A DNA stretch of 64,000 bases. Source: Phellopilus nigrolimitatus (Eukaryota; Basidiomycota; Agaricomycetes; Hymenochaetales; Hymenochaetaceae). Where the stretch lies: contig JAJOHG010000049.1 in NCBI GenBank assembly GCA_021029095.1, forward strand, positions 1 to 64,000, given 5' to 3'. This document shows positions 1 to 9,646 of the stretch, piece by piece; positions within the stretch are counted from its first letter, which is position 1; each line of letters starts with the position of its first letter. The translations under genes and the position numbers were made by a program. The notes under the pieces are model-generated. The model was not told where the DNA came from, did no database searches, and saw only the letters and a program-made list of their open reading frames with translations.

Positions 1-901
1 TCGCTGCGAGCCTTGCTCACCATTTCGTTCGCCAGCGCTAGCCAGATCTGGTGCTGGAGGCTGTCCGTACTGCTGGGTGAGTCGCAGCGCTGTCGAGGAA
101 CCGGCAATACCTTCTAGTGTTGTAACCGCAAGGGTATGGCCGTCCCCAAGCTCTGCATCCTTGAACTTGCAACTAAACAAGATGCCTCGCGTCGAATACA
201 GTTGGCTGCAATTGCAACCCACTGCTCAAAGTCCGAGAACAATTCTAAAGAAGACGTCGTGCAGTTTGCAGACATCATACCAGGGAGCACAAGGAGCGAC
301 CTGCGAACGACAAATTTTACATAAGCCATGCGCAGCTCTGTTGTCTGCAGTACACAGACTTGGCTTCGATTTCACTTTTTTTTCCGTTCGCATCGAGCAC
401 TCGCTAACGCAAATCAAACATCTAAAATAAATCATGAAGCAAATTTCGAACGGCCATCCGAACTCGCTCGATTGCGCTCGATCCCCCACGATACGGCTCG
501 ATCTCGCACGAGTCACTTTTCACTGGGCTTGAAGTCTTGAACAGAGAATCATCGGCAAAGCATCGAGCAGTGTCGATCGCACCAGTGCTTTCTCGCATAT
601 GTAGTACATGTACATGTACCTCTGTGGCTTTCATCGATTCAGGCACATACACTCTCCTTACTCCCATACACCCCATGTCACTTATCGCTAAAGTAGTTTC
701 GCTGAAAGCCTGCAGCTTTACTACGCCTTCGATCTCAAAGATCCTGCCTGCTGCAACTTGAAAATTTCGATGTAAAAAGCTACCGTATCATTTTGCAAAT
801 GTACTTTTACATAATGAAAGTGATGGGATATAATCTGCGAGTGGCTTATATGTGGGTACGAGCGTAAAATCAAGCGACGTATGAGAAGATGCCTGGAGAC
901 A
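1..901. other. intergenic, no gene seen
   Basis: I see no credible coding region, RNA gene or repeat array here. Short open frames exist on both strands but overlap each other and resemble nothing I know. The only local oddity is an alternating stretch at about 601-618 (TAGTACATGTACATGTAC). The right edge is the 3' side of the P450 gene that ends at 902. Confidence 0.5.
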
Positions 902-2689
902 CTAGTACGTCGCGGGGAACGGCGCGGGCTGTTTCTCCCAGCGGAGTCCCTCGAGTGCCTCCGAGTCGCCCTTTTCGAACGGGTGGTCGAACGAGATACT
1001 GTGGATTAGTGCCTCTGCCCTTTCGGAGAGTGGTTTGAGTACGGCGGCGTAGTCGACGGGTTTGCTGATGAGCCCAGGTACGTACGCTCCGCTCTGCTCG
1101 ATCGGGTTCCCATTAGCGTCAAGCGGAGCTGATATTTTGAACACGGCGAGCGCCATCGCGATTGTGAGAAAAAGAGTGTGATCCGCAAGCTCTTTACCAG
1201 GACAAATGCGCCGCCCGAAACCGAAACTGATGGCGTGTGTATCTTGCTCGGGGGCGCGCCCATCGACCCCGAGGAAACGCTCAGGGCGGAACGCGTGCGG
1301 TTCATGGAAAGTACTCTCGTCGTGGTTGAATTGCCAGATATTTGCCATGATGATCGCGCCTTTGGGGATGAAGTGACCCGCGAAGACGCCATCCGCAGTG
1401 CCAACGTGCGGAAGGCCCATCGGCACGACGGGAGAGCAGCGCAGCACCTCCTTAAGGAGCGCGTCGACGTATGGCAGGCGCTCGCGGTCCGCGAACGTCG
1501 GGAGGCGGTCGTGCCCTATGACATCGTCGATTTCTTCTTGTGCTTTGCGCTGCGCCTCGGGGTGCTGCAGCATCATGAGAAAGAAGCCGTATGTCGCACT
1601 GACCGTCGTATCCGCACCACCACCATAGATCGCAGCAGCGGACCACTTGATGATGTATTCCTCCGCGGGCGTGGGTTTGTTTTTGTGCGAGTCAAGTAGT
1701 TCTTGGGTCAGCGAGGGTCGTGCATTGCCCATGGCCATCTGCTGCTTTGTGAATGCGTGTGGCTTCTCGATGAGCTCGTCTGCCCTATGTGCCCACTTCG
1801 CCGCGATGCGCTTGAATGCCATACCCGGGAACCAGTTTGGGAGAAAGCGAACTGAAGGTTTTTTATTTATTTATTTATGGAAACGTGAACTGAACGAGGT
1901 ACATACGAGAAGGGAGGATATCGACAAGCCAAGATCCGGGCTGGGCGGCGAGAGAAAACTCGGCGAGCGCATCCTCTCCTAGTTGAACCATCGGGTCCTT
2001 CTTCTCCTGCTCGATCTGGTATCCATGAGATATGGATAAGATGAGCGCACCGGTGAGGCTGTAGAGGTTATTAGCTTGGTTTCTAACCAGCTCACAGATT
2101 GTTGACTAACTTTCGAACGTGCTCGGATAGCTCCTCTGGCTTCAAAAGCACCTTGAGTAGGAAGCGGCGCACCTCGCGCTCCTCGATATCGTAGTACTTA
2201 CGCATCGCAAAATTCGAGCCGATCGTATGATGCAGAGTCTTGCGAATCATGCGGAAGCGCTCGCCGTAGCGCAACAAGGGCAGCGCATTCTCCCAGCCGA
2301 CCATGATGCCGCCGAAAACAAGCACGGGGCGGTCGGAGTAGACCGCAGACATTTTATCGAGCAACTCATTCGCAAGCTCGAGCTCATTGAGGATGATGAT
2401 CGTCTGGCCCATGACCGTAACGGAGCTGATAGGTCCTGCTCTACGGCATTAAGAGTTCATTTCTCCTTGTCTGAAACCTTTGCTACTCACCATAGAGCTC
2501 CTTGTGCTTTGCCCAATGCAGCCATTCATAGGTTCCGGGCGGGGGCAAATCGAGTAGATTGCCAACGATCGGCTTTGGCTTTGGACCAGGCGGGAGGGGC
2601 GGGTGGTCTGCGCCTGAAGCGAGATAGCGCTTGAGGACATAGGCGCCCACGCAACCAAGGAGGACGTCGAAATAAATGAGGTTGCCCAT
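902..2689 (-). CDS. cytochrome P450, OrdA-like (E-class group I)
   Basis: Heme-thiolate monooxygenase, probably ER-anchored, oxidising an unknown substrate. Four exons fit splice consensus and frame: 2689-2491, 2435-2111, 2058-1907 and 1851-902, giving 541 residues, a normal P450 length. Visible in order: an N-terminal hydrophobic anchor, the proline-rich hinge PPLPPGPKPKP, the I-helix GGADTT, the K-helix KEVLR (ExxR), the PERF region and the heme-binding loop FGFGRRICPGKE with its cysteine. The start at 2689 places the anchor directly before the hinge. The first intron splits the glycine codon of LYG/GPIS, as in the second P450 gene at 13485-15778, so the two are probably paralogues. Nearest upstream gene: the disrupted DUF6534 gene. 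The substrate cannot be read from sequence. Confidence 0.95.
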
Positions 2690-3406
2690 GATAGAATCAG
2701 TCGAGGAGAAAATGAAATCGGTATGAACGACGAAGGGATAAAATAGACCCGCATAACGTCGCTAAGCCGAGACGGCAGCGTCCGGCACTATAGCAGCCGC
2801 AGTCTGAAGGTATGCGGAGCTGAGATTACTTCACTAAGCGAGAAGGTTAGGTTCTGCTAGGCTTGGGGATCGTATGCCGATTTTCGGTTCCCAAGAAATC
2901 GGTCTCGAAGGTCGGCTGCCAATCAACCGTCACTGATTTCTCAGGTCAGTTTCTCGGAAGCATTTCGTCACTCAACATAAGTATCTCGGATTTTGAAAGG
3001 AGAGTTCGAATACAAGAGAGCAAAGGCTCAGCATCTTCTAGCATCATGTCATAATGTGGGGAAAGCAAAACTCGAACAAGCGATATGAATAGCAGGGATG
3101 GCAAACATATATTTTTGGAAATTACGTCACCTCTTACCTTGCATAGCAATTTGCACACGCGTATGTCTTCCATTTCTGGATCATCAGGACCATTTGGGAT
3201 CTTTTAATACGAGATCCGGGGTATACTTTTTGGTTCCGAAAATCTTGCTATTTCTAATTGTTAACCTTGTCTACATGTAGTATATATACATTGCATTTCT
3301 GTGGCACACCCCGCTTCCAAAACGCACCACATGATAAACCAGTAGAGCCCACTCTTACTTGAATAGAACGACCTTCGTCCCTCTCTCTTGCCCAGAAAAA
3401 AAAAAA
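2690..3406. other. intergenic, no gene seen
   Basis: This lies between the 5' end of the first P450 gene and the 3' end of the DUF6534 gene, both on the minus strand. It should hold the P450 promoter and the neighbour's 3' UTR. I saw no conserved motif or repeat. Confidence 0.4.
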
Positions 3407-4128
3407 TCAAATAGCGCCTGATTTGTCCATGCGCGAATACGAGGCTTCGAGATCGATTTCGGACGGTGTGCGGCCTTCGTCGACCTGCAATGCCCGCGCG
3501 ATTAGCCTTCAGAACCCTTTGTGTACGCTGCAGTCGGCAAAGACAGCTGACCGTGCAATGATTGTGACTTACTTCATCTATTTCCCGCGTTGTCTCAGTA
3601 TCTATCTTGATTGACATTTTTTGCCTCTACGATTTTGTTGAAGTGTTTATCCGAAGTCAGCAAAACAATCGTGGGGAGTGAACAAATGAGGGAAACACTG
3701 ACATTGTTGTACGATGATGCGTCGGTATCAAGCTGCTGCGCACGGAATTGACCCAGCGAGATGTCAGCCGGACCGGTCGACTCGGCGCTGTCACCCAGCC
3801 CGCCGCGGCGAATGCTCTTGCGTGTGTTTAATGTCGCAAGAAGCGAGTTCATGTATACTATACAACGCAGGGCACACCGTTAGCGACACTTTTAGGAAAG
3901 AAAAGGGACAAACCACGCACAGCGACTCGTCATAAGGTAGAAAAGAATGTATAGGAACGTCGTCGGGAACACCAAGTTCATCACCAGACATACGATTGCC
4001 GTCAGGCCCGTGATGAGACCCGTGTTTACCGTGAAGAGAATGAGGCGGTTGAGAATCGTCTCGCTCTGGCGGAAGCCTGTGCGTGATTTGCGGAGTAGGA
4101 AGACTAGCGAGGCCGCAATCGCAGCGTC

Positions 4129-4697
4129 TGTAGCTTGGTGAGACAAGTCCGCGCAACGGCCTTACAGTAGTACACCTAGTACAGAGTAAGCTCAGTCGTT
4201 TGCGCGGTAATGCGAACGTCTAGTTATATCGCAAACTAACCTAGTACAGAGTAAGCTAGTTTAATGTAGTAATAAGTAAAAGTAGAATAGTTCGTTATAA
4301 TGTCAGAAAGCTCACCTCAGTCGTTTGCGCGGTAATGCGAACGTCTGAGGTGGCCAGAAGAATAAAAGGGGGTTTTTATACTACTGGTTTTCGGGCTGCG
4401 GAAAGCCGGTTTTACGCTACGAAAGAAAGGGGGAACGATAAAGGGAGATAAAGACACATAAATGATGAGTAAATAACTATCTATCTCGGCACTGTAAAAC
4501 GAGGGGGCTCGGACAGCGAGCGGGGGTGGTGTGCGAGTGGCGCGCGGGTGAACCGAGATCGCGGGCCAGCCAATCGCGGTCCAGTGAGCCTCGGGCTCGC
4601 TGAGCCGAGACGATGCGCTCGTGACCTCGCCGCCCGAGCACGCAACCAGTGCGCACTCGCTCTCGGCCTCGCGGCTCCGCCAACTTGGATTCCAACA
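4129..4697 (-). repeat. 3' LTR of copia element
   Basis: 569 bp, beginning TGTAGC and ending CCAACA as written on the plus strand. It contains two copies of a GTTTGCGCGGTAATGCGAAC block; the second is flanked by CCTCAG and CTGAGG, so that RNA could fold as a hairpin. The sequence TATAAAAA lies on the minus strand at 4373-4380. Confidence 0.96.
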
Positions 4698-7600
4698 CTC
4701 CCCCTCAAGTCGAGAGGAGCCCGAGCGCGGCCGCGAAATGCTTCACCTTGAATGAAGGGAGTGGCTTCGTGAGCGCGTCGGCAACCATATCGGCGGTCGG
4801 GCAGTATGTGAGCTTGATCGACCCGTTTTCGCAGACCCAGCGCAGGAAGTGATACCGGATGTCGATATGCTTCGTGCGCGCATGGTACTGATATTGCGCG
4901 CCGGTCCTCCTGCATGCTCCCATCCGCGTCCGCGTAACCCTTCATTCCACCATCCGCCGCGTCTCCGATTCCTCCGTACGTGAGCCGGAGCTTGCGCGAA
5001 CCCTTCAGGTAGCGAAAGACCCGCTTCACGGCCTCCCAATGCGCGGGTCCGGGGTCGTTTGAGAAACGCGACAGCAGCGTCACGGCGAACGCGATGTCCG
5101 GCCGTGTCGCCATCGCCGCGTACATCAGGGATCCGAGCGCTTCGCGATACGGCACGCCGCGCATCTGGGCGTGGTCCTGCGCGGTCTTCGGGCCCTGCGT
5201 GCTGTGGAGATGGAGGTTCGGGTCCATCGGCGACGATGCGGGCTTGAGTTCTTCAAAATTGAACCGGCCGAGAATGGAGTCGATGTAGGCCGTTTGCGAC
5301 AGCGAGAGCGTCTTCGCGTCGCGGTTTCGTTGGACCTCGATCCCCAGTAGCCAGTGCAGTGAGCCGAGGTCAGTCACCTCGACATAGCGAGACAGTCCGG
5401 ACTTGAGTGCAGACACGAGCGAGGCAGTGGTAGCAGCGATCGTGCAGTCGTCGACATGTACGACGACGATCGTCACGTCACGCCCATCGTGACGGAAAAA
5501 GACCGCTTGGTCCACGTCACAACGTGTCAGTCCAAGCTCGTCGACAAAGATCCATGTCAGTTTCTGGTACCACCTCCGTCCACTCTGCTTCAACCCGTAC
5601 AACGTTTTGCGCAACCTCAAGACTTTCGTGCCCGTGTCGCGTGGTGCATATCCGGGAGGGTGACGCATGTAGATGACCTCTCCGGGCTCTAACTCACCGT
5701 TGAGGTAAGCCCCCTTGATGTCAACCTGCTCAAGCTCCAGGTCCAATCGCGCGGCCATCGCAAGTGTCGCGCGGATGGATGCGAGCTTCGCGACGGGCGC
5801 GAAGGTGTCAAAATAATCGATTCCCGGCACTTGGCTAAATCCCTGTGCGACAAGACGAGCTTTGCGGCGGACAACGTTTCCGGCCGCATCCTTTTTGATC
5901 TTGAAGACCCACTTGGACCCAACAACGTTGGCACCCGCCGGAGGCTCTTCCAGCACCCACGTACCGGCCGAGCGCAGCGTCTCCAACTCCTCGTGGATCG
6001 CACGCTCCCACTCCGACCATTCCGGCAGGCGCTTCGCCTCTGCAAGCGATCGCGGCTCGAGTCCCTCGGCCTCCTCCATCGCGGCCGAAAACTCGTATTC
6101 GGCATCGTAATCGTCTTCCTCCACCACCAGGTTCGTGGCCTCCTCATCCCGATCAACAAACTCGCGCAAGGTGCGCATTCCTCGCGGAACGGCACCATCG
6201 CGGCGCCAATGCGTCGGCGCTCCCTCGCCAGAATCCAGGCGACGAAGATAAGCCGATGGCGCGCGAACTCGCCGTTCGCGCGGCTCTGGTGCTTGCGCCG
6301 GAAGATGAGACGCTGCTGGTCTCTCCGGGGCAGGCTGTGGCTGTCCCGCTGGTGGATCGCTCGCTGGTTCGGCGGGATCGGCGGGTCCTTGGGGATTTTC
6401 GGCGGGTGGTGGCTGCGTCGGCGGATTAGCGGCGGGCGGTGTCGCTGTCGGCGGTGAGTTTTTCGATGTTGTTTCGTTTTCTACTCCACCGTCTAGTTCC
6501 TCCCCCTCGAGACGACTCGAAATCTCTCCGGGTTCGAAATACACGTTACGCTCAACGCTAATTGTTTTCTTTTCCGGCCAAAAAATCCGCTGCCCATTCG
6601 AGGTCTTGTCGAAACCCATCCACCGTCCTTCACGCGCGCGCGGGGCGAGCTTAGAGCTCGTGTCGTCGTGCACCCAGCACTTGGATCCCCAGACGCGCAG
6701 TCCGCGAAGATCGGGTTTCCGCCCGGTCATCGCTTCGTGCGGCGTCTTGTCTTTCAGCGCGCGGGTCGGGGTTCGGTTCTTCAACCAAACGGCGTGTCCA
6801 GCCGCCTCCGCCCACAAAAACTTCGGCATCCGGCTCGCGTGCAACATCGCGCGGACCTTCTCAAGTATCGTCCGGTTTAGCCGCTCCGCGACGCCATTGT
6901 GTTGCGGAGTGTCGTGAACGGTAAGTTTCTGCTTCGTACCTTTACTATTCAAATACATGACAAATTCCTTGCCAGTGTACTCCCCGCCGCGGTCTGAATG
7001 AAGGACCTGAACCTTTGCGTTCATCTGGGTTTCGGCCCAGGCTTCAAAATGACGGTAAGAACGAAAAACGTCGCTCTTTTTCTTCAGCAGGTATAACTTC
7101 GTCACGCGCGTCGCATCGTCCGTGAATGAGACATAGTAGTGTCGCCCGCCAAGCGAACGAGTCGGCGATGGTCCCCATACATCGCTATGGACCTCGCCTC
7201 CGAATTGCGCAGCGCGCTCTCCGTCTCGTTCACGCGCGATCATGCGGCGCGTCGCTTTGCCGTATACGCAGGACTCGCAGAGTGTCGGCGTCGGTCCAGA
7301 CGTGTCGAGGCGCAACCCCGTAACCCACCCATTGCGTACTAATCTTTCCGCAACCTTAGGCGAAATATGGCCCATGCGAGCGTGGAGCTCCATGAGGCTC
7401 AACGTCTCCTCGGCCGCATTCGCTGCGTCGCGCAGCGTCGGGTCGGCCGACTCGTGAGCAAAACGATACAGGCCTTTACTGGAGCGCGAAACCTCGCCAA
7501 TGCAACTCCCGGCCGCGTCGCGGAGAACACACTTGTTCCCGCCGAAAACTGCGAAATAGGCCGCGCGATCGAGTGCGCCGACAGACACCAGCGTGAATCC

Positions 7601-9004
7601 GACTTCGGGAGAATAAAGAACTTCGGTAAGCGTTAAATTCGTCGGTGTCTCGCCATTCGGGAGTTGAATAGCTAAATCTCCCTCTCCCATAGCGTGAAAC
7701 GTCTGCTTGTTTGCGGCGTGCAAACTCTTTGGCGGCGTCTCAACGAAGTTCGTGAAATCTTCGCGGTACGGCGAGATATGGCGCGTAGAGCCCGAATCGA
7801 GGATCGCGCGACGCGCATCGTCGCTTTCGCGAAGGTGAATAACCTGCGCAATCTCCTCCTCATCGCTATCCTCTTCGCTGACGTCGCTTTCGGGGTACGA
7901 GCTCGAAACCTCGTCATCCTCGCTGTCCTCGTCGTCGGACCAAAAATCAGCCGGCTCGCTGGCTTCGCTATCGGACATGTCAATGAGGCCGGGCATCGAG
8001 CCCGTCTCATCGTCTTCGTCATTCTCGTCATCCGACGAGTCCCAGGCTGCGTTACAGCAGTCCCAAACACCATCCGAGTCCGAGTCGACAGCCGCATTCG
8101 CGCTGTCCTTCGGCCTCTCCTTGGCCGACGGTTTTCTCGGCTTCGGGCACTTCGCGCGAAGGTGCCCGGTCTCGCCGCAGTTCCAGCAAGCTCCGCGCGG
8201 CTTCGCGTCGTTTTTCGGCTTGCCCTTTGGTGTAGTACTGACATAAAGCGCTTCGTCCTTCTCTTTAGGTCCACGCGCGGGTTCCTTCCGCTTCGCGAGT
8301 CGTTCGCGCTTCTGGCGGTCGGCCTCATCCGATATAATATGGATCAAGACTTCGGGATCGACTTCGCGGAGCGAGGCGGCCTGCGCATCGGTGAGCGGCT
8401 GGGCCGTAATCGACGCGACATTTCGCGCCGCGATCTCCGCCGAGGTTAGCTGCGCGGACGCGAAGGTCGCCAGTCGGTTCGGGATGGCGGTAATAATTGT
8501 CGAACGGAAATCCTTGTCGGATATCTCAACACCCGACTGCGCCAGCGTCTCGCGGCGCATACGCAAGTCGCTCAGGAACTCGCGGATGTCGGCATCCCCG
8601 GGGCATCGTGTCTCGAGGAATTCGGTGCGTAGCGAAGTCTGTGCGAAGGCCGACTTCTGCGTAAACTCACGTACCACTGCGTTCCAGCGTGCGGTACAGT
8701 TCGGGAGGTTCCCGACTTGGATAAGGGTCGAGTCGGCAAGACGTTGCGACAACAAATACATCGCGATGTCCTCATCTTTGTCCCAGGCCTCGCGGCGGTC
8801 CTGGAGATCAGCATTCGGGTCGGGCTGCGCTGCAGCAGCAGGACCAGCAACCGGTTCGGGGCGAGTCGACGATCCATCGAAATGCCCCCATTTCCCTTTC
8901 GCCTTCACGGCGGCCTGGAAACGCATCCGGTAAATCACCCAGTTCGCACCGCTCGTCGCGAGCTTCGGAACTGAAGTAGGGAGGGTGTCGTGCGAGCTAG
9001 ACAT
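4481..9004 (-). CDS. copia gag-pol polyprotein with RNase H deletion and frameshift
   Basis: One long frame of 1507 residues starting at 9004. In order: gag; a zinc knuckle CWNCGETGHLRAKC at about residue 270; protease motif DSGSTRH at about 400; the HHCC integrase finger; the integrase core with D in SDVWGP, D in SDRGGEY and E in VAERLN; a reverse transcriptase with QGFSQVPGIDY and VHVDD (HVDD where YVDD is usual). The frame then reaches the first RNase H motif GYADADGS and about ten residues later shifts, running on into the LTR. The correct RNase H tail (YHARTKHIDIRYHF, TKPLPSF) is in another frame ending at 4705. About 80 family-typical residues, with two acidic catalytic positions, are missing at about 4890. 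Protease, integrase and RT look intact. Confidence 0.93.
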   Translation of the reverse strand: MSSSHDTLPTSVPKLATSGANWVIYRMRFQAAVKAKGKWGHFDGSSTRPEPVAGPAAAAQPDPNADLQDRREAWDKDEDIAMYLLSQRLADSTLIQVGNLPNCTARWNAVVREFTQKSAFAQTSLRTEFLETRCPGDADIREFLSDLRMRRETLAQSGVEISDKDFRSTIITAIPNRLATFASAQLTSAEIAARNVASITAQPLTDAQAASLREVDPEVLIHIISDEADRQKRERLAKRKEPARGPKEKDEALYVSTTPKGKPKNDAKPRGACWNCGETGHLRAKCPKPRKPSAKERPKDSANAAVDSDSDGVWDCCNAAWDSSDDENDEDDETGSMPGLIDMSDSEASEPADFWSDDEDSEDDEVSSSYPESDVSEEDSDEEEIAQVIHLRESDDARRAILDSGSTRHISPYREDFTNFVETPPKSLHAANKQTFHAMGEGDLAIQLPNGETPTNLTLTEVLYSPEVGFTLVSVGALDRAAYFAVFGGNKCVLRDAAGSCIGEVSRSSKGLYRFAHESADPTLRDAANAAEETLSLMELHARMGHISPKVAERLVRNGWVTGLRLDTSGPTPTLCESCVYGKATRRMIARERDGERAAQFGGEVHSDVWGPSPTRSLGGRHYYVSFTDDATRVTKLYLLKKKSDVFRSYRHFEAWAETQMNAKVQVLHSDRGGEYTGKEFVMYLNSKGTKQKLTVHDTPQHNGVAERLNRTILEKVRAMLHASRMPKFLWAEAAGHAVWLKNRTPTRALKDKTPHEAMTGRKPDLRGLRVWGSKCWVHDDTSSKLAPRAREGRWMGFDKTSNGQRIFWPEKKTISVERNVYFEPGEISSRLEGEELDGGVENETTSKNSPPTATPPAANPPTQPPPAENPQGPADPAEPASDPPAGQPQPAPERPAASHLPAQAPEPRERRVRAPSAYLRRLDSGEGAPTHWRRDGAVPRGMRTLREFVDRDEEATNLVVEEDDYDAEYEFSAAMEEAEGLEPRSLAEAKRLPEWSEWERAIHEELETLRSAGTWVLEEPPAGANVVGSKWVFKIKKDAAGNVVRRKARLVAQGFSQVPGIDYFDTFAPVAKLASIRATLAMAARLDLELEQVDIKGAYLNGELEPGEVIYMRHPPGYAPRDTGTKVLRLRKTLYGLKQSGRRWYQKLTWIFVDELGLTRCDVDQAVFFRHDGRDVTIVVVHVDDCTIAATTASLVSALKSGLSRYVEVTDLGSLHWLLGIEVQRNRDAKTLSLSQTAYIDSILGRFNFEELKPASSPMDPNLHLHSTQGPKTAQDHAQMRGVPYREALGSLMYAAMATRPDIAFAVTLLSRFSNDPGPAHWEAVKRVFRYLKGSRKLRLTYGGIGDAADGGMKGYADADGSMQEDRRAISVPCAHEAYRHPVSLPALGLRKRVDQAHILPDRRYGCRRAHEATPFIQGEAFRGRARAPLDLRGSVGIQVGGAARPRASAHWLRARAARSRAHRLGSASPRLTGPRLAGPRSRFTRAPLAHHPRSLSEPPRFTVPR
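4698..4709 (-). other. polypurine tract
   Basis: CTTGAGGGGGAG on the element strand, immediately before the 3' LTR. This is the usual plus-strand primer position and composition of copia elements. Confidence 0.85.
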
Positions 9005-9066
9005 GAGTGGCGAAAATTGTGTATGTCGTACAAAATAAAATTTCGGCTTCGCTCAGTGGCTAGCAA

Positions 9067-9077
9067 GGCTCATAACC
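9067..9077 (-). other. primer-binding site, complementary to initiator tRNA-Met anticodon arm
   Basis: Directly inside the 5' LTR the element strand reads GGTTATGAGCC; the plus strand is GGCTCATAACC, which is the anticodon stem-loop sequence of eukaryotic initiator tRNA-Met (anticodon CAU). Drosophila copia and yeast Ty5 prime from this internal tRNA site instead of the 3' CCA end. I infer the same half-tRNA priming here. Confidence 0.8.
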
Positions 9078-9646
9078 TGTAGCTTGGTGAGACAAGTCCG
9101 CGCAACGGCCTTACAGTAGTACACCTAGTACAGAGTAAGCTCAGTCGTTTGCGCGGTAATGCGAACGTCTAGTTATATCGCAAACTAACCTAGTACAGAG
9201 TAAGCTAGTTTAATGTAGTAATAAGTAAAAGTAGAATAGTTCGTTATAATGTCAGAAAGCTCACCTCAGTCGTTTGCGCGGTAATGCGAACGTCTGAGGT
9301 GGCCAGAAGAATAAAAGGGGGTTTTTATACTACTGGTTTTCGGGCTGCGGAAAGCCGGTTTTACGCTACGAAAGAAAGGGGGAACGATAAAGGGAGATAA
9401 AGACACATAAATGATGAGTAAATAACTATCTATCTCGGCACTGTAAAACGAGGGGGCTCGGACAGCGAGCGGGGGTGGTGTGCGAGTGGCGCGCGGGTGA
9501 ACCGAGATCGCGGGCCAGCCAATCGCGGTCCAGTGAGCCTCGGGCTCGCTGAGCCGAGACGATGCGCTCGTGACCTCGCCGCCCGAGCACGCAACCAGTG
9601 CGCACTCGCTCTCGGCCTCGCGGCTCCGCCGACTTGGATTCCAACA
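9078..9646 (-). repeat. 5' LTR of copia element
   Basis: 569 bp and identical by eye to the other LTR except G at 9631 in place of A at 4682. On the minus strand this is the promoter-bearing copy. It abuts the host duplication GCGTC at 9647-9651. Confidence 0.96.
9322..9329 (-). promoter_or_regulatory. candidate TATA box in the 5' LTR
   Basis: TATAAAAA on the minus strand, about 320 bases before the gag-pol start codon and inside the LTR, where copia elements start transcription. Position and consensus are the only evidence. Confidence 0.5.

Larger units (their letters stand above)
4129..9646 (-). mobile_element. Ty1/copia LTR retrotransposon, young insertion
   Basis: A complete element of 5518 bp, read on the minus strand. 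Two 569-bp LTRs (TG..CA ends) differ by eye at a single base (A at 4682, G at 9631). Direct target duplications GCGTC flank it at 4124-4128 and 9647-9651. Inside are a primer-binding site, one gag-pol frame and a polypurine tract. The domain order protease, integrase, RT, RNase H defines the copia superfamily. Nearly identical LTRs imply recent insertion. The internal RNase H deletion means this copy probably needed enzymes from another element. Confidence 0.97.

Noticed and set aside
7672..8449. Open frames of 218 and 251 codons within the copia gag region
   Set aside because: Antisense and out-of-frame shadows of the gag-pol frame in GC-rich coding DNA.
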